From the NCBI GenBank assembly GCA_009829735.1, contig CM020618.1:29798894-29862893 (forward strand): a stretch of 64,000 nucleotides of DNA, in the 5' to 3' direction. Position 1 is the stretch's first letter; each line of letters opens with the position of its first letter. Position numbers and translations under genes: made by a program. Below, in pieces: positions 34,421-44,813 of this stretch. The notes under the pieces were generated by a model. The model saw only the letters and a program-made list of their open reading frames with translations, made no database searches and was not told the origin of the DNA. Source of the stretch: Pyropia yezoensis. Lineage: Eukaryota; Rhodophyta; Bangiophyceae; Bangiales; Bangiaceae.

Positions 34421-35108
34421 CGGCGGCGGCGGCGGGGGCGGCGGGTCCTCCCCCGCCCCCCCCCCCGGCGGGGCGACGGTCGTCCGTCGGTGTGGCAACG
34501 TGGCGCTCACGTACGGCGACCGGCGGCGGACGGCGGCGGGCCTGTCGGCGACGCACGGCTGGGGCCTCTTTGCCGCCGAGCGGATCCCCCGCGGCGCGCT
34601 CGTCGACGAGTACACGGGCGAGCACGTGGACGACACAGAGGCCGACCGCCGTGGCGTGGCGTCGCGGGTGGGGCGGGGGGGCGCCAACGGCTCCCTCTCC
34701 TACCTGTTTGACTGTGTCGCGGGGGAGAGCCTGGATAGTGGGCGCTTTGGCAGCCGCCTCCGGTACGCCAACCACGCGCCGGCACGGCGGCGGGGGGGGC
34801 TGGCTACCACGGCGGGGGGGGGGGGCGGCGGCGGCGGCGGCGGCGGTGGCGGCGGCGGTGGCGGCGGTGGCGGCGGTGGCGGTGACGGGTCTGACCCCGA
34901 CGGCGAGGCGGGGGCGGGCTGCGGCGGCGGCCGCCGCGCCGGAACGGTCTTTGCCAACGCGCGCGCGCGCAACCTGTGTGTCGGCGGGGAGCGGCGGCTT
35001 GGGGTGTGGGCGGAGCGGGACATTGCGGCGGGGGAGGAGATCCTGTTTGACTATGGAGGGCACGCCAACGATATGCTCTCGTTGGGCGTTGACCCAGAGG
35101 TGGATTGA
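31515..35108 (+). CDS. Enhancer-of-zeste-like histone H3 lysine methyltransferase (CXC-SET), divergent
   Basis: ATG at 31515, 1197 residues, no intron. The N-terminal 500 residues are Ala/Gly-rich. An E(z)-type CRRC...FDCLDH motif at residues 512-523 is followed by a CXC domain (about 766-880) with EPCDH, CACVAAGTRCERSCGC, GCSCGRGNPACTTAACAC and ECDPDLCGPCG, all hallmarks of the Polycomb repressive complex 2 catalytic subunit. The SET domain follows, with HGWGLFAAERIPRGALVDEY (1014 on), RYANHA (1083-1088), GERRLGVWAERDI and the catalytic FDYG (1178-1181). The NHSxxPNC substrate loop is replaced by a ~45-residue insertion with a long Gly run. Family role: H3K27 methylation in PRC2. Activity here is uncertain because of that insertion. 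Low-complexity inserts also interrupt the CXC domain. Confidence 0.85.
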
Positions 35109-35361
35109 GCGACGGCGGGGGGGGGGGGCGGAGGGAGGGGGCAAGGTCTTGGCATGGGGACGGGGGGGGCAACGGGGTGCCGCCGCGGCAACCTCCGTGG
35201 GCATCACGCACGGTACTGGATGGATGTATGTACGTACACATACATACGCACATGATGTGGATATTACCTCAGGACGTACGTTCACAACCTCATTCAAGGG
35301 AAGGGATGGTCGGCGGGCGGGGCGGGCAGCTCCCCCGCGCCCATGACCGGCGCCCCGCTGG

Positions 35362-36838
35362 CTAGGCAAAGCGGCACGCCGCCCACGCAGCGTCGCCCCG
35401 CACGAGCGTGCGGCCGGCGGCGAGCACGCACCCCCCCCCCCACAGCACCGCGTCGGGCACCCCCCACACCCCACCGACCGGCACCAGTCCCGCGCGCACG
35501 CGTCGCGGACCGACGAGGCGCCCGCCCCCCCCTCGGCCGCCCCACACACCGCCGGCGTGTAGCACGCGTGGGCGGCGAGCAGCGCGGGGCCACACGCGGC
35601 GGTCGCCGCGGCGGCCGCCGCAGCGGCGCCGCCGCGGCCGCTGCCACCGGCGGCACCGGCGGCACCGGCGGCACCGGCGGCGGCGGCGGCGGGGACGCCC
35701 CCCACCGCGCGGGCGACGCAGCCGGCGGCGGCGGCCGCCCGCTTGAGGCACCCCCCGCCGAGTGGCCACGGCAGGGCGGTGCAGGCGGCGAGGGAGATGG
35801 CGGCGCCTATGGAGCGGGGGAGGTAGGGGGGGGGGGGGGGGGGGGGGGGATAGGGGGGGGGGGTGGGGCGGAGGGTGGGTCGCCACACAAAAGTAACGGA
35901 CACAGAACACCACAGCGTACACGGGTAGGGAAGTGGGGGGGGGGGGCGGGTCAGGTGGGTGCCCCAACGACAGGCCAAACGCAGCAGGGCAGCCCAGAAC
36001 GTCAAGACCAGCCGCGGCCGACGGTCCCTGTGGGCTGGCCGGCCAGATGCTCGCCACCAGCGACGCCTTCCCTCCCCCCCCCACCGCCCCGGCCGTGGCG
36101 CCCCCACCACCAAACGCCGCCACTCCCCTCCCACATGGCTACTACCCACCGCTCCCCCCCCACCGCCCCCCACACCAAGCCATTGCCAACACCCCCCCTC
36201 CCGCCACAGACACCCCCTGCCGCCCCCCCAAAACGTACCCGAACAGCCCACCAGCCGGCCGCCAAGGCGGGCAGCGGCGCTCAGGGTCGGCGCCCACCCC
36301 CCCCCCCCTCGGGCCAGCCGCCCAGCAGACCCCCCCCCCGCCGCACGCATCGCACCGCCCGCACCACCGTTGCGCGGCAGTCGTCGGCGGCCGCGGCGGT
36401 CGACGCCGCCCCCCAGGCGTCTTGGTCATTGTCGTCCCCCCCCCCCTCCTCCGCCGCCGCCTCCGTCCCCCCCGCCGCACCGTGCCAGCCACCACCGCCG
36501 CCCGCGCCGCCGTCGCGACGGGGGCGCCCCCCCGCGGAGCGGAGGACGGCGGCAACGCCGCCGAGCGCGTCGCCCACCGACGTTGCCCGCCCGCCCGCGG
36601 CGGCGGCGGCGGCCAGGTCTGCCCACCCCACCCGCCCGCCCGCCGACGCGGCGGCGGCCGCCACGTCCGCCCACCCGCCGGCGGCGCCGCCGTCGTCGTG
36701 ACCGCCATCGTCACCGGCCCTGTCGGGTCCGCCGGCCCCACCCCCCACCGCCGCACCCCACATCTGGGACAGGAGGCTGGATCGCGGGGTGCGTCCACCC
36801 CCACCACCACCCCCACCACCACCGCGGCCGCCGTCAAC

Positions 36839-36881
<43 letters not shown>

Positions 36882-37207
36882 CGCGGCGGTGCGGCACACT
36901 TGGCCGCCGACGACGGCGGCGCGCCCGGCACCAGGTCCAGCAGCGTGCCCAGCGGGGAGCCCGGCGGCAGGGCGCCGCGGAGGCCCGCCAGCAGCGCCGC
37001 CCCCACCTCGGGGGGCGGCGCGGGGAAGGCCCCCGCCGCGGCGCCCGCGGCGGCCGCCACCACGGCCACCGCCGCCGCCGCAGAGGCCGCCACCGTGGCG
37101 GCGGCGGCGGCGGTCGCGGGGAGCGCCCACCGCCGCCGCTGCTGCTGCGGCTGCTGCTGCCGCCGCCGCCGCCGCCGCTGCCGGTGTGGCCCGCCGCCGG
37201 GGGGCAT
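35362..37207 (-). pseudogene. Unrecognised minus-strand gene with homopolymer-disrupted frame
   Basis: The ATG at 37207 (MPPGGGPHRQ) starts an Arg/Gln-rich, then Ala-rich hydrophobic N-terminus and a segment EVGAALLAGLRGALPPGSPL. A Ser run and Gly run follow. Near 36300 a G-tract forces a frame change to WAPTLSAAARLGGRLVGCS, ending at a GTACGT donor (about 36240). A CCATAG acceptor near 35810 would start the next exon (AAISLAACTALPWPLGGGC). The end PDAVLWGGGCVLAAGRTLV with TAG at 35362 is in another frame, separated by a G-tract. The pattern suggests a hydrophobic membrane protein whose frame cannot be settled from this sequence. It may be intact if homopolymer lengths are sequencing errors. 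No family assigned. Confidence 0.35.
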
Positions 37208-38146
37208 GGTGTGCTCGGGGTGGGAGGGGAGGAACGGGGAGCACGGGGTGGCTGACAGGGGCAAGGGGAGACGGGGGGGAAGAGAAGAAGGGGGGTGGGG
37301 TGGGGGGGGAGGGGGTAGGTGGCTGGGTTGGTGAGAGTGGCTAGAGGGGGCTGCCTGTGGCATCTGGCAGTGGGGTTGTGGCGGGCGATGCACGGGGTGG
37401 GTGGTCCGGAAGGTGGGGGCGGCACAGCCGTCGGCGACCGCCCGCCGGCTGTCGGCGCACGGTGCCACAGATCCGCCCCGTTCGCGGCCCGCGGCGCGTG
37501 GCCGACTGCAGGCAGCTGCCCGGCAGGTGTGCGTGCAAATGGACCGCCGGGGGGCAGAGCGCTGGGCGGCTACATACCCCCGCCCCCCCCACGCCCCTCC
37601 GCCCCCCCCGCCCCCCCCGCCCCCCCCGCCGTCACTAATACGCAAGCGGCCAGTCAGCACCGCCAACCTTCCTCCCCACCCCCCGCACGATGCGACGCGC
37701 GCCCGCCACGGTGGTGCCGCGCCGGCGGCACGCCGCCCACGCAGGACGGCGGTGGGACCGCCACGCGCGGCAGCGCGCGGGGCGCCCGCTGGGGGTGGAC
37801 GCCCGCCGTGTGCCCGGCCGCGGACGGCGGCGGGTGGGGCGCCGGTGCGACCCGTCAGAGCCAGACGTGGGAGCCCGTAGGTAGAGGGACGGGGTGGGGG
37901 ACGGTGAGGCCAAGAGTGGATACGGGATGGGAGAGGGGTGGGCGGCTCAGGGGACGGAGAGGAAACAGGAATGAGAACAAGTGCGACACAGTCGTAAAAG
38001 CACAGGGACACGCAGGGTGTCTGCAAAGAAGGCGCAAATCCGCCCTGCTATCATCGGCACCCGAAAAAGCCCTCGGCACTCCCTGAAAAAACCACCTCAA
38101 CACGCACTGTCGTCTTGCCGCGCCAGCCGACCTGCACGGATCCCCC
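37208..38146. other. Intergenic region
   Basis: No supported gene. Contains a CCCCCGCC-type low-complexity stretch (about 37565-37630). It lies between two minus-strand genes, so it should hold the promoter of the 37207 gene and the 3' end of the 40228 gene. Confidence 0.5.
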
Positions 38147-40228
38147 TCAAGAGGGGGGCCACGACGACATGCGATCGTCTCGGTCCCCATCAAAGCAAGG
38201 GCCGCTCTGCTCCCGTCCCCCCTCTGCGCTCGGGCCAGCCGCCCCACCACCCGCGGTTTTCCCCCACAGGCCGAGGAAGGAGAGGCGCCCCTGGCGGAGG
38301 CGCCACCACCGCCGCCCGTACCGCACGCTCAGCAGCACCACGAGGGGCGTGATGACCAAACCGTAAAAAAAGGTCAGTGCCAGTGCCACTGCCCGCACGG
38401 TCGGCAGGCGGTGCTCGACCCCCATCCCTAGCACCAGGGTCGACTCGAGGACGACCACAGCCCCCGCCAGGCCTTCGGTCCGATTGGCCACCGCGTCTAC
38501 GCCGTCTGGCAGCACGGCGGTCAGACCCCAGGAGCGGTGGTAGCCAGACCAAGACGCTGCTTGCGCCTCTGTGACCACCAGCGCCCACACGCTGATCAGC
38601 GACAGCAGGCCCGCCCAATACACCAGATGGAATACCACAAAATGGAGGCCACTGCGGGTGACGGGGGTGGTCAGCGCCAAGCCCAAAAGAGCCCCCACCT
38701 CTGGCAGCACCACGACGCCAGCGAGGAGCAGGTCCCCAACTGTAGCAGTCGCCGGCGGCCTGCCCGCAGCGCTTGACCACACGTTGCTGTCATAGTTGGA
38801 CGACAGGCCTTTGAGCCGCAGCGCCGCAGCGCGGTGAATCCCGGGCACGGCGCGCAGGCCCGTCGTCACTGCTGAGGCGGTCGCCCCAGCCGGCGTCATG
38901 GCCACGGGGACGGGGAGCAGGGCCAGGCACTGGGGGAGGGCGGCTGCCAGAGCCGCCTCTGCGCCGCTCGCAGGATTGATCTCCCGCGGCGCGGCCGACC
39001 ACAGCAACGGCGGCAGCGCCCCGTGGTTGGCAGCCCCTCCCGCAACGGCCGTTGCGTTGGACAATGGCCACGGCGGCAGCACCAGCTGGGTGCGGTTCGC
39101 GGCGACCGCCGGGGGGGGGACCACGGCCCAGGTAGCTTGAGTCACAGGCCAGTCTGGCTGGAAGCGGCTGTTCAAGCAGAGCCAGGACCTTGGCTCGTCG
39201 CCCAGGCACAGCCCTTGTGCAACGGCGTCAGCCCAGGAAGCTGCCACCCCCCCAGAAATGTCCCCCGCCGTGCCGGCTGTGGGCCCGCCGAGGCGCCAGC
39301 TCCCCGTCCAGGCGGGCTGCGACTCTGTATGCGGGCCTCTGCCGGCCGCTGTCGGGTTGCCCCACGACAGCGACACAGTCGCGTCGAGCTCAGCGCCCAG
39401 CGAGGTGTTGGAAAACCAGGTGGGAGACGCCAGCGCCGCTCGCCCCAACGACAGCAGGCCCGCGTCGGCCATCGCGACCGGCCGCACAACCCCGTCAATA
39501 CCCACATGGGTGATGATGGGGGTGCCGACGAGGGCCGCCCCGCCCACCCCACCTCCCGCGTCAGCCACCATCACCTGCGCCGCCCGGGTGGTGTCCACCG
39601 CCACGGGGCTGGTGCAAGCCGCGTCCAGGCAGACGCCCAACCGGAGGCTGCTGATGGCAATGACCGCAAACCCATCCACCTCGACGGCGTGCGCGGCGGA
39701 GCCGCCAAGGGAATTGCGGTAGAGAGTCGACGCGGCAGCCACAGCTTCCTCGTGAGGCACGATGGGCGCATCCGTAACACACATCTCAAAAGTCACGGCA
39801 ACGCCGCCTGGGGACCCAGGACCGCCGTGGTCCCACGGGGACAAAGCCTCAGAGTCGCCCCCGGGGATGCGGTGGGTGGAGCCACCCTCGCGTCCGCCGC
39901 CAGCCTCAGCCACGAGGACGTGAAGGTTCCGCTGGAGGGTGGAGGGCCCCAGGTACAGGAGCGGATCGACCGGCCCGCACTGGTCGGTGAGGCTGCCATT
40001 GATCGTGGCAAAGTTGCACTGCAGGGCACACAGGCGAGAGACGGCGCGGCCCGGTGCGGTGTAGGCCGTCGAGGGGAAGTCTACGTCGGACGCCGCAACG
40101 AGGGAAACCCCACGGGTGCAGATGCCGCCCGCAACAGCCACGCCCGACGCCGCCAACAGCCACCAAGATCGCGTCGTGCGGCGCTGTAGGCGCCAGGAAG
40201 CGGGAGATGCGGGCCACGACCACACCAT
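38147..40228 (-). CDS. Uncharacterised 693-aa multi-pass membrane protein with large N-terminal extracytoplasmic region
   Basis: The ATG at 40228 lies in the context GCCACCATGG, an ideal start context, and the frame runs uninterrupted to TGA at 38147. An N-terminal hydrophobic segment (SWWLLAASGVAVAGGI) acts as signal or anchor. About 430 residues follow with several N-x-S/T sites and scattered Cys (CALQC, TDQCG, CLDAACTS, WLCLNS), typical of a secretory-pathway lumenal or extracellular domain. Four hydrophobic helices near the C-terminus (VGDLLLAGVVVLPEVG, HFVVFHLVYWAGLLSL, AGAVVVLESTLVLGMG, ALALTFFYGLVITPLVVL) are followed by a basic/acidic cytoplasmic tail. No family recognised. It could be a surface receptor or transporter-like protein, but nothing visible decides this. 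Confidence 0.65.
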   Translation of the reverse strand: MVWSWPASPASWRLQRRTTRSWWLLAASGVAVAGGICTRGVSLVAASDVDFPSTAYTAPGRAVSRLCALQCNFATINGSLTDQCGPVDPLLYLGPSTLQRNLHVLVAEAGGGREGGSTHRIPGGDSEALSPWDHGGPGSPGGVAVTFEMCVTDAPIVPHEEAVAAASTLYRNSLGGSAAHAVEVDGFAVIAISSLRLGVCLDAACTSPVAVDTTRAAQVMVADAGGGVGGAALVGTPIITHVGIDGVVRPVAMADAGLLSLGRAALASPTWFSNTSLGAELDATVSLSWGNPTAAGRGPHTESQPAWTGSWRLGGPTAGTAGDISGGVAASWADAVAQGLCLGDEPRSWLCLNSRFQPDWPVTQATWAVVPPPAVAANRTQLVLPPWPLSNATAVAGGAANHGALPPLLWSAAPREINPASGAEAALAAALPQCLALLPVPVAMTPAGATASAVTTGLRAVPGIHRAAALRLKGLSSNYDSNVWSSAAGRPPATATVGDLLLAGVVVLPEVGALLGLALTTPVTRSGLHFVVFHLVYWAGLLSLISVWALVVTEAQAASWSGYHRSWGLTAVLPDGVDAVANRTEGLAGAVVVLESTLVLGMGVEHRLPTVRAVALALTFFYGLVITPLVVLLSVRYGRRWWRLRQGRLSFLGLWGKTAGGGAAGPSAEGGREQSGPCFDGDRDDRMSSWPPS

Positions 40229-40599
40229 GGTGGCTACGCGAGCAGGGAGGAGCACATTGTACGCGTCAGGGGGGCGTCAGCACCAAGGCCGGATCGCCGT
40301 CTGCGTCCTGTACGCGGTTGGAGCACGACGCGGCCGCGTGAACGACCAGGCGGACGGCCGCAGGAACAGACACATCCAGCAGCGCAGCAATGGCGGGCGG
40401 CGCAAGCCATTCGACCCACGGCGCGCCCATCCCTCAGGAAAACCTACGCACGCGTGCTGAACAGGCAAGCCGGGAGGGTGTGGCTTGGTTAGCCCATCGG
40501 AATGACGAGGTCGTCTGCGCTGGCAGAAGGCCCAGCGCAGAGACCGTGACTCACAGCCCTGCTCGTGTGCTTCAATGGATATTCAGGAAACGGCCCGAA

Positions 40600-41460
40600 A
40601 TCGGGTTTGCGGGTTGCAGATGCGATTGTGGGCCCCCTCTCACGGTACATTTGTACCGTACGCCCCAGCTTTTTCTCTCTCTTTTTTTGCGTATCTCTGG
40701 TGGCCGTGAGGCCAGGTGACGTCCACTCTGTTGCCCTACATTGCGCTGGTTGATGTCCGCCTGGATGCGGCGCAGGTCGGCAGCCAGCGCGCCCACCTCG
40801 GCCGGGAACTCCTCCCGCAGCGCCGACTGGGCCTCGACGGACGTGGCGGGCGCCTGCGCCGGAGAGGAGAGGAGGTGGCCGAAAAAGGTCTGGAAGAGGG
40901 ACTCCCCCGCGGTGGGGAGGGAGGCGAACAGCGCCGTCGGCGGCAGGTCTTCACCCGAAGGGAGGGGGGTGGGGAGCATGGGCGCCCGCATCGAGTCTGG
41001 CCCATTCGGAACGTAGGTACTCCTCCTGCAAAAAGTTGAAGGCAGCGTGCTGCGCAGAGCATATAAAGATGATGGTGACGAGCGCCGCGGTTAGGGCCTT
41101 GACCGACCCAAAGGACGCTGGGAAGGAGATGACAGCCGCCTTGTCGGGGGACCGCATCTCCTCCGCCCACAGGGCGAGGTCGGCGTCTGCCGCCACCGCA
41201 GCGTCGCCGTCGGGGCCATAGGCGGCGGTGAGCACCGCCGAGACGTGACGGATGAAGGCGTTCCACACCGTGTCGCGGTCGTCGCGGTAGTAAGAGCCGT
41301 CGAGCTCGTCTTCCTCGCCGCTGAGGGAGAAGCCCCGGGCGGTCAGGCCATCAACAAAGAGCCCAGGCAGTCCCACCCTTGGTAGGCCGCCGAGAAGACG
41401 TCCATCGCGTTGGCGGTGCCCACACTGAAGGTCGCGTCGGTGAGGGGAACTGGGGTGTCC
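40600..41460 (-). pseudogene. Lipoxygenase C-terminal relic
   Basis: On the minus strand, ATFSVGTANAMDVFSAAYQGW (41440-41376) is followed, after a -1 frame change near 41370, by YYRDDRDTVWNAFIRHVSAVL and then the diagnostic IIFICSAQHAAFNF (about 41090-41040). In lipoxygenases this H-A-x-x-N carries two iron ligands, and both are kept. A second frame change near 41000 leads to FASLPTAGESLFQTFFGHLL and LRRIQADINQRN, the usual stretch near the end of the enzyme. Sequence then diverges before the C-terminal isoleucine ligand. Upstream the gene is lost at a 16-bp minisatellite. Lipoxygenases dioxygenate polyunsaturated fatty acids; this copy lacks most of the enzyme and is frameshifted twice. Confidence 0.75.
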
Positions 41461-41552
41461 CTGAACTGGGGTGTCCCTGAACTGGGGTGTCCCTGAACTG
41501 GGGTGTCCCTGAACTGGGGTGTCCCTGAACTCGGGTGTCCCTGATCTTCTTG
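41444..41552. repeat. 16-bp minisatellite
   Basis: About six tandem copies of a 16-bp unit (CTGAACTGGGGTGTCC) lie at the upstream breakpoint of the lipoxygenase relic. The last unit has a base change (CTCGGG). Confidence 0.85.
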
Positions 41553-41589
41553 ACAGTCTGCAACTCGCAGTTTCAGAAGGCGTACACGT

Positions 41590-41765
41590 ATATCATCGCC
41601 ACCCGCCGGGCGGCCGGCGCCTTCACCATTGCTGCCCGCCGGACGGCTGCCGCCATCACCGTTGCCACCCGCCGGGCCGTCGCCGCCGTGACCATTGCTG
41701 CCCGTCGGACGGCAGCCGCCGTCACCGTCGCCACCCACCGGGTGGCCGCCGCCGTCACCTGCGTC
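41590..41765. repeat. Imperfect ~36-bp coding-type tandem repeat
   Basis: Imperfect units built on GCCGCCGTCACC/ACCATTGCTGCCCG alternate in the pattern x-VAxRRxxAAxT when read on the plus strand. It is adjacent to the 16-bp minisatellite. Probably simple-sequence expansion rather than a gene. Confidence 0.55.
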
Positions 41766-42469
41766 AGGACGGAGTTGGTCGAAGACGAGGGGGGCGCGGC
41801 GGCGGCAACAGCAGCCGCGTTGCCGCGGTGCACTCCTCCCCCGGCCTGGTGGTCAGCAAGAAGGGGATTACGGCAGCGGTAGGTAGTGCTGCCCCCGCCC
41901 CTACACCCTCGAACCCTTCATAACGAGAACAGACAAAATGGGGGCCCGCCCCTCACCCCCCCCCCATGTAAACAGCTCACTGCACCGGCCCGACCCGCCC
42001 AGACCCTCCCTGCAGTCCGTGAGCCTGCGACGCGGCATCCATTTCCCGCTCCCCAGGCCCGTCAGCCCCTACTGCGTCACCCCCTTCGCCTGTTTCCCCT
42101 GCCGCCTCCCCCCTCTGCCTCGACCGTTTCGGCCGCCTGGGCTCTTGCAGCGCAGCGCATGGTGCTCCACGTGTTAGTCGTGTCGGACGGGATACCCTGG
42201 CGGGTAGTGGCGCGGGTTTGCGGCCAGGCCCAAGACCGCAGCGCAGTCAACCCTGACGTGTGCATGAAAGAAGAGACAGGGGGAGGGGACTAGAGCGATG
42301 AGTGGGAGAGCTGTCAGAGGAACTGCCAGAGCAAAAATGAACGATCAGGGACGTGCCAGGGGAGAGGACCCAAAGACGGCAAAGGGCAAGGTCAGGTCAC
42401 ACAACTGAGGCGCAACATCAAGCAGCACCGATACAAGCAGACACTGGGAGAACAGCAGCTGCCAAGCCA

Positions 42470-42547
42470 AGAACTGTCGCGGTTTTCAGCCAGCAGGATG
42501 TTGGCCCCCTCAAACGCGGGCGCCGTACCTTCCATGTGCCTGAGCGG
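42470..42547 (-). pseudogene. 3' fragment of host reading frame interrupted by copy B
   Basis: Just left of the element, the minus strand encodes LRHMEGTAPAFEGANILLAE. If the element and one copy of the AGCGG duplication are ignored, this frame continues without break from DRCEVELFSP encoded at 48076-48110. That suggests the element landed in an exon. The interrupted protein was not recognised. Confidence 0.5.
42543..42547. repeat. Target-site duplication of copy B, left
   Basis: AGCGG immediately before the 5' LTR; its exact partner is at 48076-48080. Confidence 0.9.
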
Positions 42548-43016
42548 TGTGGCAGTATTGACCCCCAGGTAGGGGGGCAACACGTGCCATGCAAGGGGCG
42601 GCAGGCCACTAGCCTGATCCGTTCCTCCCCCTGCATTTGGGTCCATATTCCCTAAGTTTGGGATAGTTAGCTTAGTAGTAAATCCAACTTGGATTTGAGG
42701 GTTTTCTGCATTTATCGTCTTGAATTTTCGTGTGGCCCGGTGGGCAGGTGCTGGGGTGGGAGATTCTGAGTGGCGAGATTCTGAGTGGACCCTGGGGGGA
42801 TAAGGGGAGGGACAGCGGGGCTTGGCCCTGCGTCCCCGTCCCGACCAAGAAACTGTTGGACCACACACCATCCTCTTGTTTGTCCGTGGGGGGTTTGCCC
42901 CACAACAGGGACAGAGTGTGTGCGACTTGCACTTCTTCCGGTTCCCCCAACACGGGAGGCAGCCCTTGCACACCGCCCCAACTTGGGTGCCGTGTGTGCA
43001 TGTGGTTTTTGCCACA
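42548..43016 (+). repeat. 5' LTR of family 1, copy B (469 bp)
   Basis: TGTGGCAGTATTGACC...TTTTTGCCACA, followed by the primer site. Confidence 0.93.
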
Positions 43017-43018
43017 TT

Positions 43019-43035
43019 TGGTGGATCAGCGGGGG
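43019..43035 (+). promoter_or_regulatory. Primer-binding site, copy B
   Basis: TGGTGGATCAGCGGGGG, two bases after the LTR. It differs at two positions from the copy A' site. Confidence 0.65.
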
Positions 43036-43571
43036 ACAGAGGTGAACTTTACCTCCGGGTGCACCCGGGTGTAGGGGGCCCTCTGTCCCAGAGGAACGGT
43101 GGCCTTGGACTGTGTCGTGTGGATCGTTAGCCAACACGGCTGGATCGGACCTCCCGACGTTCGGGAAACTCTCCGGTGACGACTTTACTCCGGCGCCTTG
43201 GAATACTGGCCAGACACAGGGTGTACCTGGGGTCGCGGAGGTGCTAGAGGCACTCCAGCCAGCAGGGCCGTGGGTATCGGTGCGGGCGGTATGCCACCCC
43301 GACCCAATCGGGTGTTCACCCTGAGGGTCTTCCTCGGACCGGTGGTTCGCACTTCGGCCACCGGGTGGTACACTCAGAGGGAACGTCCCAAGGTGAGAGG
43401 ACTGTCCCCGCGAGATCCACTCGGGTTGGATTCAACTTCGGCATAGAGCCGTCGCCAACTAGGCGGGTGGAGGACGGCGGACCTTCACTCGTCGGTGATG
43501 GGCTCGAGCCTGTGACAGGGGTCGTAGCAAGTTGCTACCCCCGCCACCCTCAAAGAAAGTATCTTTGATCG
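43036..43571 (+). pseudogene. gag remnant, copy B
   Basis: Matches the start of copy A' gag in several frames: PAPWNTGQTQGVPGVAEVLE, then HRVVHSEGTSQGERTVPARS and FNFGIEPSPTRR. The capsid, zinc knuckle and protease regions are absent, and a deletion joins this piece to pol near 43571. Not functional. Confidence 0.75.
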
Positions 43572-44702
43572 GGAGCCAAGTTCGGCTATATCGACCAACA
43601 TGAGGGACCGGCAGTAGCGGTCACCCTCAACGCGGGCGCGAGTAGCGACCCGAAGTCCGGAAAGGAGAAGCACCAAGCCAAGTCGGCCGCCTCTCCTCGT
43701 CCCCATGTGAACATGGAGAGTGTTCCACCCAGGTTGAGGGTTCAAGTTGAACGCCTCTTGGACCAATATCACAAGTTGTGGGATGGTCAGTTGGGACTCA
43801 TGAGAGCCACCCAACACCGGATCGAGTTGAAACCCGGTGTACCCCCTATACGCCAACAACCGTATAGGGGAGGGCCCCGTTCAAGGGCCCTCGTTAAAGA
43901 GCGCTTCAACAAAACTATTGTTCGGCAGCTGCGCCACTATGTGAGTGAGCACGTGAAGACGTGGGACCAATACATTTCTATTCTTACTACCGCCTACAAT
44001 TCGCAGGTTCACTCATCTACCGGGGAAGTACCCCTCGCTTTAGTGACCCCCCGTCGCGTGCGGTCTATTGCCGTGCGGCGGCCGCTCCCAACTAGGGAGG
44101 ATGGCGGCAGTACGCCTACTCCTACTGAGAGTAAGGCGGAGTTCGCTGCTAGGCTTGAAAACCTCATCCCTAAAGTCAGGGCTGAGATGGACAAAGCACA
44201 AAAGCGCTACAAGCGTACCCTTGACAAAAAGGTGCGCAACGCCAAGCATGTCCCCGAGCAGGGTGACTGGGTATTGGTCCACTCACACACCCCAACTGGG
44301 GGTAAGTTGGTATTCCAGACGAAGGGGCCGTACCAGGTCCTTCGTACTGATGGGCGGCGCTTCACTATCGAAAGTGACGATGGGGTCCGCACAGTGAACG
44401 GACAGGACGTGGTCAAAGTTGCACCACCGCCTGCAGGCGACCCAGCTCGGGCGCGTGCTTTGGAAGCGTGGCGCCTCCCCTCACTGCCTGCGGCCAAACA
44501 GGGCCAGCAGGAGTACGTGTTCGATAAGTTCATCGACCACGGATGGGATGAAGACACTGACCGCCTCATGTTGAGGGTGCGTTGGTTTGGCTACAAAGCC
44601 AAGGACGATACGCGGGAGTATGTGGAGGACCTTCCTGCTGGGAAGGTCCGGGCATACTGTGCCCTGAATGAGATAGACCCTAACAGCCCTCTCTCAACGT
44701 GA
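43572..44702 (+). pseudogene. pol: pol remnant, copy B: RT N-terminus fused to integrase C-terminus and chromodomain
   Basis: The frame opens at GAKFGYIDQHEG, matching the region before RT. It continues to RGGPRSRALVKE, then jumps at about 43902 straight to RFNKTIVRQLRHY in the distal integrase. The RT active site, RNase H, HHCC and most of the DDE core are deleted in frame. The C-terminal part is intact, including the chromodomain-like segment (VFDKFIDHGWDEDTDRLMLR) with Tyr where copy A has a stop. The in-frame fusion leaves a 331-codon ORF from the ATG at 43707. A retained peptide function is conceivable but not supported. Confidence 0.85.
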
Positions 44703-44813
44703 GGGAAGGCCGAGCAACAGTGCCAAGAGAGTGCTTCAAGTCGAAGTGGTACGCAGAGTGGCTTTTAACTACAGCCCTAACCCTCACACTCTCACAACAA
44801 AGGCAGCTGCCAA

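Noticed and set aside
35826-35850. Long G homopolymers taken as G-quadruplex regulators
   Set aside because: Homopolymer lengths are unreliable and their position in spacers and introns gives no functional evidence.
32877-36350. Very long minus-strand open frame (about 1150 codons) opposite the E(z)-like gene
   Set aside because: It is the complement of GC-rich CXC/SET coding sequence and runs through unrelated spacers. GC-rich codons rarely give stops in the mirror frame, and no motif is present.
41444-41552. CRISPR-like array
   Set aside because: 16-bp units are directly abutting with no spacers, and the window is eukaryotic. It is a minisatellite.
42548-43015. Cys-rich ORF on the minus strand of the LTR (CKGCLPC, CPCCG)
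   Set aside because: Open only in copy B LTRs. In the 4570 and 10704 copies the same frame has a TAG after the first Cys, so it is not conserved.
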